NCBI GenBank assembly: GCA_004020365.1
Contig: SAQR01000003.1
Location: 282,471-322,552 of the forward strand
Length of the DNA: 40,082 nucleotides
Direction: 5' to 3'
From: Mesorhizobium sp.
Lineage (GTDB): Bacteria; Pseudomonadota; Alphaproteobacteria; Rhizobiales; Rhizobiaceae
How positions within the stretch are numbered: the first letter of the stretch is position 1; each line of letters begins with the position of its first letter. The notes under the pieces were generated by a model that made no database searches, had not been told where the DNA came from, and was given only the letters and a program-made list of their open reading frames with translations. Made by a program: the position numbers and the translations under genes. Of the stretch, positions 1-7,900 are shown piece after piece.

Positions 1-167
1 ACGTTGCCGGGCCTCAGCACCAGCGCCGTGCGGCCATGCCAGAGGCCGCGCCTCTCCGTGAGGTAAGGCGCGATATCCTGCTGGTCGCGAAGCGCATATT
101 TGTCGCCGACGATTGCCGCAAAGCGGTCGATGAGGGCGGGGTCGATATCCCTTGAGATGTCGTTCAT
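1..167 (-). CDS. FAD-binding oxidoreductase, N-terminal fragment
   Basis: Only the first 55 codons are in the window; the gene runs off the left edge. The ATG at 165-167 opens a protein starting MNDISRDIDPALIDRF, followed by a stretch with YLTERRGLWHGRTALVLRPG. That matches the start of GlcD/D-lactate-dehydrogenase-like FAD/FMN oxidoreductases, in which a short helical lead-in precedes the FAD-binding PCMH domain. The FAD-binding motifs lie outside the window, so substrate cannot be judged. It starts 19 bases after the sua5 stop on the same strand, so the two are probably co-transcribed. Family assignment rests on this short N-terminus and on memory of the same pairing in rhizobia. Confidence 0.6.
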   Translation of the reverse strand, partial: MNDISRDIDPALIDRFAAIVGDKYALRDQQDIAPYLTERRGLWHGRTALVLRPGN

Positions 168-186
168 GGATGGGAAACTATGGTGC

Positions 187-1155
187 TCAATCGATCTTGT
201 CACGAGGGGCGGCGGCGCGCGAAAGCCGGTCATTGATCGCCTCGCCCAGCCCGTCGGAGGGGATCGGCTCGACGGCGATTGTCTTGGCGCCGCTGCGATC
301 GAGATCCTGCATATGGGCAAAGAGGTTGCTTGCTGCCTCGCGCAGGTCGCCGGTCTCGGACAGGTTGCGCAAGGCGGCGGCGCCCTGCCAGCCTTCGGCG
401 CGGCGCGGGCCGAACGCCAGCAAGGCTTCGCCCTTTGCGACTTTTGTGGCGTTGATCCGCACCGCAGCACCCGGCGCATAATGCGAGGCGAGCATCCCCG
501 GCGCCTCGATGCCCAGCGCGCCGCGCCGCAGCTTCACGCCGGCGGCCGCTTCGATCTCTTCGGCGGCAATGCCGCCGGGCCGCAGCAGCCGCAGTGTTCC
601 GCCCTCTAGCTTCACGATTGTCGATTCGACCCCGACCGACGTCGCGCCGCCATCGACCACCAGCTTGATTTTTGCACCGAGATCGGCGGCCACTGCCTCG
701 GTCGTCGTCGCGCTGATCCTGCCTGAGGAATTGGCGCTGGGCGCTGCAAGCGGGCGTCCGAGCCTGGCGATCAGTTGGCCGCCAAAGCCTTTCGGCATGC
801 GCAGCGCGATCGTATCGAGCCCGGCGGTGACCAGCGGATGAATGCCGTTGCCGGGCCGCTGCGGCAGGACCAGCGTCAGCGGTCCCGGCCAGAACGTCTG
901 CGCCAGCCTTTTCGAAACGGGATCGAACAGCGCGATGCGCTCAGCCATCGCCAGATCGGCGACATGGGCGATCAGCGGATTGAAACGCGGCCGGCCCTTG
1001 ACCTCGAAGATGCGCGCCACGCCAACGCCATTGGTGGCATCGGCGGCCAGCCCGTAGACGGTTTCGGTCGGAATGGCGACGACATCGCCGCCTTCGAGCA
1101 GCGCCAGCGCCCGCTCCATCGCCTCGCCGGCGGCAAGTATCTCAGCCACTCTCAT
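187..1155 (-). CDS. sua5: L-threonylcarbamoyladenylate synthase (Sua5/YrdC/TsaC)
   Basis: Makes threonylcarbamoyl-AMP from threonine, bicarbonate and ATP, the first step of tRNA t6A37 synthesis in the cytoplasm. The 322-residue protein has the YrdC fold signature: IPTETVYGLAADA near residues 28-40, KGRPRFNPLI at 53-62 and SANSSGRIS at 140-148. It continues into a C-terminal Sua5 domain, so it is the long two-domain Sua5 form rather than short TsaC. I place the start at the ATG 1153-1155 (MRVAEILAAGEAMERAL), because the 18 upstream codons of the open frame do not resemble the family. A weak AGGTG precedes this ATG. Downstream is the FAD oxidoreductase; a secreted hypothetical protein is transcribed divergently upstream. 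Confidence 0.93.
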   Translation of the reverse strand: MRVAEILAAGEAMERALALLEGGDVVAIPTETVYGLAADATNGVGVARIFEVKGRPRFNPLIAHVADLAMAERIALFDPVSKRLAQTFWPGPLTLVLPQRPGNGIHPLVTAGLDTIALRMPKGFGGQLIARLGRPLAAPSANSSGRISATTTEAVAADLGAKIKLVVDGGATSVGVESTIVKLEGGTLRLLRPGGIAAEEIEAAAGVKLRRGALGIEAPGMLASHYAPGAAVRINATKVAKGEALLAFGPRRAEGWQGAAALRNLSETGDLREAASNLFAHMQDLDRSGAKTIAVEPIPSDGLGEAINDRLSRAAAPRDKID

Positions 1156-1324
1156 CACCTGACAGATGCGGGACCTCACGAATGTGGTGCGTAATACGGG
1201 GACGTTCACGGGGCAAGTCCGGGTGGAAGAGAATTGCCAGTTCGCTAAAATGCCAGCTTTCCTGGCAAGCCCGCATCAAGTTCCGGACCTTATGGTGCCG
1301 GCGTATTGGGCAAGGGGAACTATC

Positions 1325-1780
1325 ATGGTCTGGGTGCGTATCCTGGGGGCGCTTGGCCTCACTCTGGCGGCGGGCACAGCACAGGCTTCGTCCTTCGTTG
1401 TTCCCGGTGCGCCATCCTCGACACCATCCGTCGTCAGGCTCGGCGCGCCTGAACCGGTGAAGGGCGCTGGGAGTTCCTCGACGCCATCGATCGTGGCGCT
1501 CGGCGAACCAGTGCCGGATGTCACGTATGAAGAAGTTTCTGCGATCCCCCAGCCCAAGCCCAAGCATGATTTCATGCAAAGCCCGATGATCATTCGCGGA
1601 GGCATCGTCGGTGACGCCTTTGCAAAGCCGGCGCCCAGCCCCGCACCGGCCGCGGCAAGCGCTGCCGCAGCGCCCGGGGCGGCCACCAAATCCGACAAAA
1701 AAATAACGGCAACGAACAGCCCGCCTGAGCCCGAAACACCACAACCAACGCCCATCCCCGAAATCGATCAGGCCAGGTAG
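1325..1780 (+). CDS. Secreted proline/alanine-rich hypothetical protein
   Basis: A 151-residue protein of unknown function. The ATG at 1325 opens a clear signal peptide (MVWVRILGALGLTLAAGTAQA, cleavage likely after AQA). Two degenerate repeats of about 20 residues follow, each with a STPS(I/V)V core and a LG(A/E)P tail, near residues 31-65. The C-terminal half is low complexity, rich in Pro, Ala and Lys, ending PTPIPEIDQAR. There is no catalytic motif and no lipobox. Earlier in-frame starts exist (1166) but would place the signal peptide internally. The gene converges on glyS with a gap of about 40 bases. It is probably periplasmic; the proline-rich tail could span or bind the wall, which is conjecture. 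Confidence 0.7.
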   Translation: MVWVRILGALGLTLAAGTAQASSFVVPGAPSSTPSVVRLGAPEPVKGAGSSSTPSIVALGEPVPDVTYEEVSAIPQPKPKHDFMQSPMIIRGGIVGDAFAKPAPSPAPAAASAAAAPGAATKSDKKITATNSPPEPETPQPTPIPEIDQAR

Positions 1781-1821
1781 AAGTTCGCGGCAAGGACGAT
1801 GCTCGCCTGATTTGCCAAGCC

Positions 1822-4311
1822 TCAGCCGGCGATTTTCGAGAAATCCGCGACCTGGTCGGTCGCTGCCCGGATGCGCGCCAGCAACGCCAGGCGGTTGGCG
1901 CGCACGGCCTGGTCCTCATCATTCACGAGAACGCGTTCAAAGAATGAATCAACCGGTTCACGCAACGCGCTAAGCGCCAGCATGGCGGCGGAAAAGTCTT
2001 CGTTGTGAATCGCTTGGCCGGCTTCCTTCTCGGCCTGATTCACCGCGGCAAACAGCGATTTCTCGGCATCTTCCCGGAATAGAGCCGGCTCAACATTTTC
2101 GGCGATCGTCGTTTTCTTCTTCTCCTCGGCGGCCAAAATGTTGGCCGCGCGCTTGGTGCCGGCAAGCAGATTCCTGCCGTCCTCGGTGTCGAGGAAAGAG
2201 CCCAGGGCTTTGACACGACGGACGATTTGCAGGAGATCGTCGTTGGACGATTGGCCAATCTCCCCCCTTGAGGGGGAGATGCCCGGCAGGGCAGAGGGGG
2301 TCGGCACGTCCTGACGCCACGCCCTGTCGCGGACAGGGGTTGCCGGCGCTTCACGCGCAGCGACCCCCTCTGTCGCCTTCGGCGACATCTCCCCCTCAAG
2401 GGGGGAGATCAGGCGCGAGCCTGCTGCCAACACCGCATCAATCAAATCATGCCGCGCGCCCTGGTCTCGCAAATAGACTTTTAGGCGGTCGTGGAAGAAG
2501 GCGAGGAGATCGGCGCTAAAGGGCCGTCCGGGCGCGAGATAGTTCGCCATCTGGTAAGCGCGGTCGAAGAGAGATGTCAGCGCAAGCCGGACACGATTCT
2601 CGACCAAAATCCTGATCACTCCCAGCGCCGCCCTCCTCAGCGCATAGGGGTCTTTCGATCCGGTCGGCTTTTCGTCGATCGCCCAGAACCCGATCAGCGT
2701 GTCGAGTTTGTCGGCGAGCGCCACCGCCACCGATACCGGGTCGGTCGGCACGCGATCTGACGGTCCCTGCGGCTTGTAGTGTTCTTCTATCGCCGCGGCG
2801 ACGGAAGTGTGCTCTCCCTGCAGCAGCGCGTATTTTCGGCCCATGGCGCCCTGCAATTCCGGGAACTCGCCGACCACCTCGGTGGTGAGATCGGCCTTGG
2901 CCAGGACGGCAGCACGGCGCGCCAGCGCGGTAGTCTCCCCCCTCGAGGGGGAGATGTCGCCGAAGGCGACAGAGGGGGTCGGTGCGTCCTGGCGCAACGC
3001 CCTATTATGGACAAGGGATGCCGGCGATCCACGCGCAGCGACCCCCTCTGGCCTACCGGCCATCTCCCCCTCAAGGGGTGAGATTGCGCTCGCCACGATC
3101 GGCGCCAGTTCTTCGGCCAGCCTCTTGATCCGCTCTACCCGCTCACCTTGTGTGCCGAGCTTGGCGTGGAAGGTGACGCCGAGATGGTCGAGGCGGGCCA
3201 TGCGCTGGTCGAGCGGCTTCTTGAGATCGAGCCCGAACTTTTCCGCCGATGCCTGCAACTGGTCGAGATCAGGCAGGTCGTTCTGGTCGGTCTTCCAGAA
3301 ATAGAGCGCGTCGGAAAGGCGGGCGCGCACCACCTTGCCGTTGCCGTGGGCGATCTCCTTGCCGCCGTCGCTGGCCTCGATGTTGGCGGTCAGGACGAAG
3401 CGGCTGGAAAGCTCTTCACCAACTCCGTGCGGGCGCGTCACGAAGCACTTCTGGTTGGCGCGGATGGTCAGCCGGATCACCTCGGCCGGAATGGCGAGAA
3501 AGTCCTGCTCGAACTCGCCCATCAGCACGACCGGCCATTCGACCAGGCCTGACACTTCCTCAAGCAGCCCCTCGTCCTCGACAAGGTCGAGCCCATTGGC
3601 GAAAGCGAGGTTCCTGGCGTCGGAAAGAATGATCTGCTTGCGCCGGTCGGCGTCGAGCACGACCTTCGCCGCCTCCAGCTTGGCAAAATAATCGTCGAAA
3701 CGGCGCACGCTGATTGCGCCCGGCGCGTGAAAACGATGGCCGTAGGTGATGTTGCCGGAGCGGATGCCGTCGATCTCGAAATCGACCACCACCGGCTCCT
3801 CGGTCTCCGGACCGAAGGTGCAGAGGATGGATTGCAGCGGCCGCACCCAGCGCAAGGATCCCGGTTTCGCCGAGGCCGGCCCCCAGCGCATCGATTTCGG
3901 CCATGGAAAGTCGCGGATGATGCCAGGCACCATTTCGGCGATGATTTCTTCGGCCGCCCGGCCCGGCTTCGCAATATGGGCGACATAGAAGTCGCCCTTC
4001 TTCGGATCGGCATGGACATGCGCTTCGGCGATCGAGGAAAGACCGGCCTTGCGCAGAAAACCCTGGACCGCCTGTTCGGGTGCCTTGGTCGAGGGTCCCT
4101 TGATCTCCTCGCTTATGTCCTTCGAGCGCGCGGTCACGCCGCGAATGTCGAGCGCCAGCCGGCGCGGCGTCCAATATTCGCGCGCCGCCTCATAGGTTAG
4201 CCCGGCCTCGACCAAACCGTCCGTCATCATCTTCTTCAGGTCGCCCGCCGCCTTGCGTTGCATGCGCGCGGGAATCTCTTCCGAACGAAGTTCTAAAAGC
4301 AGGTCGGGCAT
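1822..4311 (-). CDS. glyS: Glycine-tRNA ligase beta subunit with two palindromic-element inserts
   Basis: Beta subunit of the bacterial alpha2beta2 glycyl-tRNA synthetase, which binds tRNA and charges it with glycine together with GlyQ. It begins [18 protein letters not shown], the typical GlyS N-terminus, and contains family blocks such as [13 protein letters not shown], the HD-like region around [11 protein letters not shown] and a C-terminal anticodon-binding region ([13 protein letters not shown]). At 829 residues it is about 100 longer than usual. The excess is two in-frame inserts of about 51 residues at residues 409-459 and 634-684. Both begin ISPLEGEM and end ISPSRGE, and they are encoded by the palindromic elements at 2934-3084 and 2258-2410. 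Both lie between conserved blocks, so the enzyme is probably active. It lies downstream of glyQ after an unusual 432-base gap. Confidence 0.95.
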   Translation of the reverse strand: MPDLLLELRSEEIPARMQRKAAGDLKKMMTDGLVEAGLTYEAAREYWTPRRLALDIRGVTARSKDISEEIKGPSTKAPEQAVQGFLRKAGLSSIAEAHVHADPKKGDFYVAHIAKPGRAAEEIIAEMVPGIIRDFPWPKSMRWGPASAKPGSLRWVRPLQSILCTFGPETEEPVVVDFEIDGIRSGNITYGHRFHAPGAISVRRFDDYFAKLEAAKVVLDADRRKQIILSDARNLAFANGLDLVEDEGLLEEVSGLVEWPVVLMGEFEQDFLAIPAEVIRLTIRANQKCFVTRPHGVGEELSSRFVLTANIEASDGGKEIAHGNGKVVRARLSDALYFWKTDQNDLPDLDQLQASAEKFGLDLKKPLDQRMARLDHLGVTFHAKLGTQGERVERIKRLAEELAPIVASAISPLEGEMAGRPEGVAARGSPASLVHNRALRQDAPTPSVAFGDISPSRGETTALARRAAVLAKADLTTEVVGEFPELQGAMGRKYALLQGEHTSVAAAIEEHYKPQGPSDRVPTDPVSVAVALADKLDTLIGFWAIDEKPTGSKDPYALRRAALGVIRILVENRVRLALTSLFDRAYQMANYLAPGRPFSADLLAFFHDRLKVYLRDQGARHDLIDAVLAAGSRLISPLEGEMSPKATEGVAAREAPATPVRDRAWRQDVPTPSALPGISPSRGEIGQSSNDDLLQIVRRVKALGSFLDTEDGRNLLAGTKRAANILAAEEKKKTTIAENVEPALFREDAEKSLFAAVNQAEKEAGQAIHNEDFSAAMLALSALREPVDSFFERVLVNDEDQAVRANRLALLARIRAATDQVADFSKIAG
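2258..2410. repeat. Palindromic mosaic element copy A, inside glyS
   Basis: An element of about 150 bp with hairpin ends. The left end (about 2259-2279) reads TCTCCCCCCTTGAGGGGGAG and the right end (about 2389-2409) reads TCTCCCCCTCAAGGGGGGAG, each nearly self-complementary and complementary to the other. Inside these ends are AGAGGGGGTC on the left and GACCCCCTCT on the right, then a more variable core. It resembles rhizobial intergenic mosaic elements (RIME-like) but sits inside a coding frame, adding about 51 codons to glyS. Confidence 0.88.
2934..3084. repeat. Palindromic mosaic element copy B, inside glyS
   Basis: Second copy, with the same architecture as the one about 500 bases away: TCTCCCCCCTCGAGGGGGAG at the left, CATCTCCCCCTCAAGGGG at the right, and inner AGAGGGGGTC / GACCCCCTCT. 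The core differs (contains CCTATTATGGACAAGGGATG), so this is not a recent tandem duplication of copy A. Translated in the glyS frame it gives an insert starting [19 protein letters not shown]. Confidence 0.88.
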
Positions 4312-4743
4312 AAATTGTGCTCACGCGGCAAAATGGTCCAGGCGGCATAGCAACTCGGCTGGCCGCTGTCACCCTTCCCCATGCAATTCGGGCCCCATGC
4401 AATCGGCCCCCATGCAATCGGCGCATCTACGGACGATTGCCAAAATATTCCGCTGCCTGTCGGGCCGAAGCGGGGTCATCCGTCCTTGGGTCAAAGATCT
4501 GCATGAACCGAACGCTGCGCTGAAGCGACCAACGCTCAGGCAGAGAACTATTGGCTGAACGACCATGAAGACGGCATCGACATTTCTGCAGATCCTCGCG
4601 CTCAGCGCCTGTTTCGCGGCACAGGCTCATGGCACGTTCTCGATGCCTGGCGTTAGACAAGCGCTGCGGACAATGGCTGGCTCCAGCGGCCAGATCGTAT
4701 TGCCAATCAGCGCTTCAGTCGACGTCGCAAATGGCCTCTGGAG
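4312..4743. other. Long spacer between glyQ and glyS
   Basis: 432 bases separate the glyQ stop from the glyS start. The spacer holds a three-unit tandem repeat (4377-4422) and an opposite-strand small open frame with a signal-peptide-like start (4565-4747). No RNA gene or clear promoter was seen. Other frames in the stretch look like chance openings. Confidence 0.5.
4377..4422. repeat. Three tandem 15-16 bp repeats (CCCCATGCAATCGG)
   Basis: Three head-to-tail units of CCCCATGCAA(T)TCGG(G/C), with ATGCAA beginning at 4381, 4397 and 4412 (periods 16 and 15). They lie about 70-110 bases upstream of the glyS start, in the glyQ-glyS spacer. They could be replication-slippage copies or a repeated binding site; the sequence alone does not decide. 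Confidence 0.75.
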
Positions 4744-4747
4744 CTAA
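4565..4747 (+). CDS. Possible small exported protein (60 aa)
   Basis: A 60-codon frame beginning [23 protein letters not shown], which looks like a cleavable signal peptide (n-region Lys, hydrophobic core, AQA site). A tail of about 37 residues of no recognisable family follows. It lies antisense in the glyQ-glyS spacer, and its stop overlaps the glyQ stop codon. There is no convincing ribosome binding site in front of the ATG. It could be a chance frame; the signal-peptide-like start is the only support. Confidence 0.3.
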   Translation: MKTASTFLQILALSACFAAQAHGTFSMPGVRQALRTMAGSSGQIVLPISASVDVANGLWS

Positions 4748-5808
4748 GCCGCCAGCCCGCCCGCCTGCGTCAGCAGAAATGCCTCGCCGCAGGCTTTGGC
4801 CAGATTGCGCACCCGCAAGATGTAGCTCTGACGCTCGGTGACCGAAATCACGCCGCGCGCGTCGAGCAGGTTGAAGACGTGGCTGGCCTTGATGCACTGG
4901 TCGTAGGCGGGAAATACCAGGCGGTGGTTCCCCTCCCCCTTGACGGGGTGGCCGGACGAAGTCTGGCCGGGAGGGGTCGCTCGGGCAGTGCTCGACGTCC
5001 TACTTGCGGTGCCTTCTGTGACAACCCCCTCTGCCCGCTTCGCGGGCATCTCCCCCTCGAGGGGGGAGAAGGGCGTGCCGGCGTCGAGCAGCGCCTTGCA
5101 CTCGGCTTCGGCGTCCTCGAAATGCCGAAGCAGCATCGCGGTGTTGGCGAACTCGAAATTGTGCCGCGAATATTCCTGCTCGGCCTGCAGGAAGACCTCG
5201 CCATAGGTCACCTTGTCGGCGCCGTCGCGGCCGTTGAAGTTGAGGTCGTAGACATTGTCGACGCCCTGCACATACATGGCCAGCCGCTCCAGCCCGTAGG
5301 TGAGTTCGCCCGCCACCGGCGCGCATTCGATGCCGCAGACCTGCTGGAAATAAGTGAACTGCGACACTTCCATGCCGTCGCACCAGCACTCCCAGCCCAG
5401 CCCCCAGGCGCCGAGCGTCGGGCTTTCCCAGTCGTCCTCGACGAAGCGGATGTCATGCAGAAGAGGATCGACGCCGATGGCCGCCAGCGAGCCGAGATAC
5501 AGTTCCTGCAGATTAGGCGGGTTCGGCTTCAGGATCACCTGATACTGGTAATAGTGCTGCAGCCGGTTCGGGTTCTCGCCGTAGCGCCCGTCCTTGGGCC
5601 GGCGCGAAGGCTGAACATAGGCCGCGTTCCAGCGCTTTGGCCCGAGCGCGCGCAGCGTCGTCGCCGGGTGGAACGTGCCGGCGCCGACTTCCATGTCATA
5701 GGGTTGGAGAACGACGCAGCCATAGTCCGCCCAGTAGTTATGCAAAGTCAGGATCAGCCCCTGGAACGAGCGGCTGGGATGCATATGGGCTGGGATGTCA
5801 ACGGTCAC
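4744..5808 (-). CDS. glyQ: Glycine-tRNA ligase alpha subunit with palindromic-element insert
   Basis: Alpha subunit of tetrameric glycyl-tRNA synthetase, carrying the class II catalytic core that forms glycyl-adenylate. Recognisable blocks are [19 protein letters not shown] at the N-terminus, [39 protein letters not shown], the motif-3-like [12 protein letters not shown], and [19 protein letters not shown] near the end. I choose the GTG at 5806-5808 ([15 protein letters not shown]), which has a GAGG five bases upstream; an ATG at 5784 is an alternative. At 354 residues it is about 45 longer than usual. The surplus is an in-frame insert near residues 246-294 that starts [16 protein letters not shown] and separates ECKALLDAG from [16 protein letters not shown]. 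The patatin gene is divergent upstream. Confidence 0.95.
   Translation of the reverse strand: MTVDIPAHMHPSRSFQGLILTLHNYWADYGCVVLQPYDMEVGAGTFHPATTLRALGPKRWNAAYVQPSRRPKDGRYGENPNRLQHYYQYQVILKPNPPNLQELYLGSLAAIGVDPLLHDIRFVEDDWESPTLGAWGLGWECWCDGMEVSQFTYFQQVCGIECAPVAGELTYGLERLAMYVQGVDNVYDLNFNGRDGADKVTYGEVFLQAEQEYSRHNFEFANTAMLLRHFEDAEAECKALLDAGTPFSPLEGEMPAKRAEGVVTEGTASRTSSTARATPPGQTSSGHPVKGEGNHRLVFPAYDQCIKASHVFNLLDARGVISVTERQSYILRVRNLAKACGEAFLLTQAGGLAA
4927..5070. repeat. Palindromic mosaic element copy C, inside glyQ
   Basis: Third copy, more diverged at its left end (CCCCTCCCCCTTGACGGGGT, then GGCCGGGAGGGGTCG). The right end is well conserved (ACCCCCTCTGCCCGC, then GCATCTCCCCCTCGAGGGGGG). Its length keeps the glyQ frame open and adds about 48 codons, read in the same frame (SPLEGEM) as the two glyS copies. 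Confidence 0.82.
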
Positions 5809-5976
5809 GGCGGCCTCGACGGGAAAGGCGGGAATGCGGCCCTCCCTAGAGCGCCCACCGGCAAGCGTCAAGGCAAGAGGCCGGCCGCAGCGATCAGTCC
5901 CGCGCCTCAGCCGTTCGGCGGCTCTCATGTGTGGTATCATTCGGCAGGCGTCCAGCACCCTCGAGGAGACAAAATC

Positions 5977-7836
5977 ATGGATTCCCAAGGGAGGGCTCAG
6001 ATGTCCTCCGTCGATTCTCTTGCAGCGAGTTTGTTGTCGGCAACATTGATGTTCGATCGGGCGTCGTTGCTGGCGCTCGAGGCTTTAGCTGCCGAATCCG
6101 ACCGTCGGGTCCTGAGACGCGGTGAGGTTCTGGTTCGCGAAGGCGATGCGTCGGACAGGTTTTTCATCGTGCTGTCTGGACGCTTTACGGTACACAAAGG
6201 AGATTCGACTGGCTCGGTCGCCGAGATCGCACAGGGTGAACTCATCGGTGAAATCGGTTTCTTCGCGGGACTACCCCGCACGGCCACTGTCCTTGCAGCG
6301 CGCGATTCGATCGTCCTTGAAATCGGTCGCAATCATTTCGAGAAGGCGGCCGAGACATTGCCGAGCCTGAGAGAGGCGGTCACGGTATTTCTGGCGCGCC
6401 GGTTTGCCACCCAATCTCCGAGTTCGTCGCGTCTCAAGGAACCTGCCAAGATCCGAACGCTTGCGATCATTGCAGCCGGCGGAAGTCGCATCTCACCGCT
6501 GCTCATCCAGCACCTGCGGCAAGCGTTCGGCGCGGCCACGCGCGCTCGATTCGTTTCCCGGCTTGACGTCCAAGCGAAGTTCCCAGGTCTTCCGATCGAC
6601 GACCAGCGGATCCTTAACTGGTTGAACGAACTGGAGGCGGAAGCCCAATTCATCGTCTATGTTGCCGATGAGGAACCTAATGAATGGACCCAAGTCTGCA
6701 TTCGCCAGGCCGATACCGTGCTGTTGCTGGCCAACGCGTCCTGCTCGCCTCGCCTGAACCCGTCTGAGGAACTGACGCTATCGGTCCATCCGCCATCGAC
6801 CAGTCGGCTTGTCCTAGTTCACGACAATCGCTCGGCTGCGGTCTCCGGTACCTCTGCATGGCTCGATGAGCGACCCTATGTTGACCAGCATCATCATGTT
6901 GCGCTGGACGACGGGGCTGATTTCCAGCGCCTGGTCCGATTTATTTCGGGCAAGGCGTTGGGCTTCGTGGCGGCAGGGGGTGGGTCCCTCGGCAGCGCTC
7001 ATTTAGGCGTTTACAAGGCTTTCGTTGAGGCGGGCGCTTGCTTCGACTATCTCGGCGGGACAAGTTCCGGAGCGGCGATGATGGCCGGCTTCGCAAGAGG
7101 CTTGGATGCCGACCAGATCGACCGAGGCACCCACAACATATTTCTCAAGAGCCGGGCTTTTCGCCGTCCCACCTTGCCGCATTTCGCGCTTCTGGATCAT
7201 AAGGCGTTTGATCGGGCCCTTCGGCTGGAATACGGCGACGTTCTGATCGAGGATCTTTGGCTTCCGTTCTTTGCGCTTTCGACCAATCTGAGCAGCCGTC
7301 AGCCCCATGTCCACCGTCGTGGAAAGCTCTGGCACGCCGTTCGGGCGTCCGGCTCCATCCCGGGCGTCCTGCCGCCGTTCTTTACGGATGACGGCGATAT
7401 GCTGGTGGACGGCGCTATCATGAACAATTTGCCGCTGGAGCAGATGACGGAGCTCAAGACCGGACCCAATGTCATCGTTACCTTCGGGTCGAGTGCACCG
7501 CAGAAATACGACATAGACTATGACTGCATCCCCGGAGCTTCCGAACTGGCATTGGCCTTGCTGAACCCGTTCGGTCGTGCCCGCTTGCCTCGGGTTCCCA
7601 GCATCCTTCAGGTCATTGCCTTGAGCATGCTGGCACACCGGCCGCACGACATTGCCGTCGGCGAAGAGGATATCCTGGTCTGTCCGGAGGTTCCGAACAC
7701 GATGAGCTTCATGGATTGGAGTCGGCATTCCGAGTTGTTTTCGGATGCCTACGACCGTACGACCCGATGGATCGAGGAACATCTCCGCCAGAACGACTCA
7801 GGGCTCCGAGCGGTGCTCGGCACCGCGCACGATTAG
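5977..7836 (+). CDS. Cyclic-nucleotide-binding patatin-like phospholipase (NTE/RssA type)
   Basis: A 619-residue protein with the layout of neuropathy-target-esterase-like lipases. An N-terminal cNMP-binding domain (about residues 25-140) has the phosphate-binding block [20 protein letters not shown] middle region of about 180 residues follows, as in NTE relatives, then a patatin domain. In the patatin domain the oxyanion loop is GGGSLG (334-339), the nucleophile elbow GTSSG (361-365, Ser363), and the dyad Asp is in DGA (Asp478). It likely hydrolyses phospholipid or lysophospholipid acyl esters at the membrane, with cNMP as possible effector. The ATG at 5977 follows GAGGAGACAAAATC, a strong ribosome site; ATG 6001, with GGGAGG in front, is an alternative. 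It has no cognate partner nearby. Confidence 0.9.
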   Translation: MDSQGRAQMSSVDSLAASLLSATLMFDRASLLALEALAAESDRRVLRRGEVLVREGDASDRFFIVLSGRFTVHKGDSTGSVAEIAQGELIGEIGFFAGLPRTATVLAARDSIVLEIGRNHFEKAAETLPSLREAVTVFLARRFATQSPSSSRLKEPAKIRTLAIIAAGGSRISPLLIQHLRQAFGAATRARFVSRLDVQAKFPGLPIDDQRILNWLNELEAEAQFIVYVADEEPNEWTQVCIRQADTVLLLANASCSPRLNPSEELTLSVHPPSTSRLVLVHDNRSAAVSGTSAWLDERPYVDQHHHVALDDGADFQRLVRFISGKALGFVAAGGGSLGSAHLGVYKAFVEAGACFDYLGGTSSGAAMMAGFARGLDADQIDRGTHNIFLKSRAFRRPTLPHFALLDHKAFDRALRLEYGDVLIEDLWLPFFALSTNLSSRQPHVHRRGKLWHAVRASGSIPGVLPPFFTDDGDMLVDGAIMNNLPLEQMTELKTGPNVIVTFGSSAPQKYDIDYDCIPGASELALALLNPFGRARLPRVPSILQVIALSMLAHRPHDIAVGEEDILVCPEVPNTMSFMDWSRHSELFSDAYDRTTRWIEEHLRQNDSGLRAVLGTAHD

Positions 7837-7900
7837 CATGGCTTATAGTCCAGACCCTTAGCGACAGCGACGAGCCAAGCATAATCGAATTCAGAAGTAT

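Noticed and set aside
1142-1744. Long minus-strand frame opposite the secreted hypothetical gene
   Set aside because: Arg/Cys/Trp-rich composition typical of GC-rich antisense shadow; the plus-strand frame has a signal peptide.
2258-3084. Elements in glyS as insertion sequences
   Set aside because: No transposase frame and too short; the palindromic hairpin ends fit a mosaic repeat instead.
4879-5976. Upstream extension of the patatin frame across glyQ
   Set aside because: It is antisense to glyQ, and the patatin protein has a strong ribosome site at 5977.
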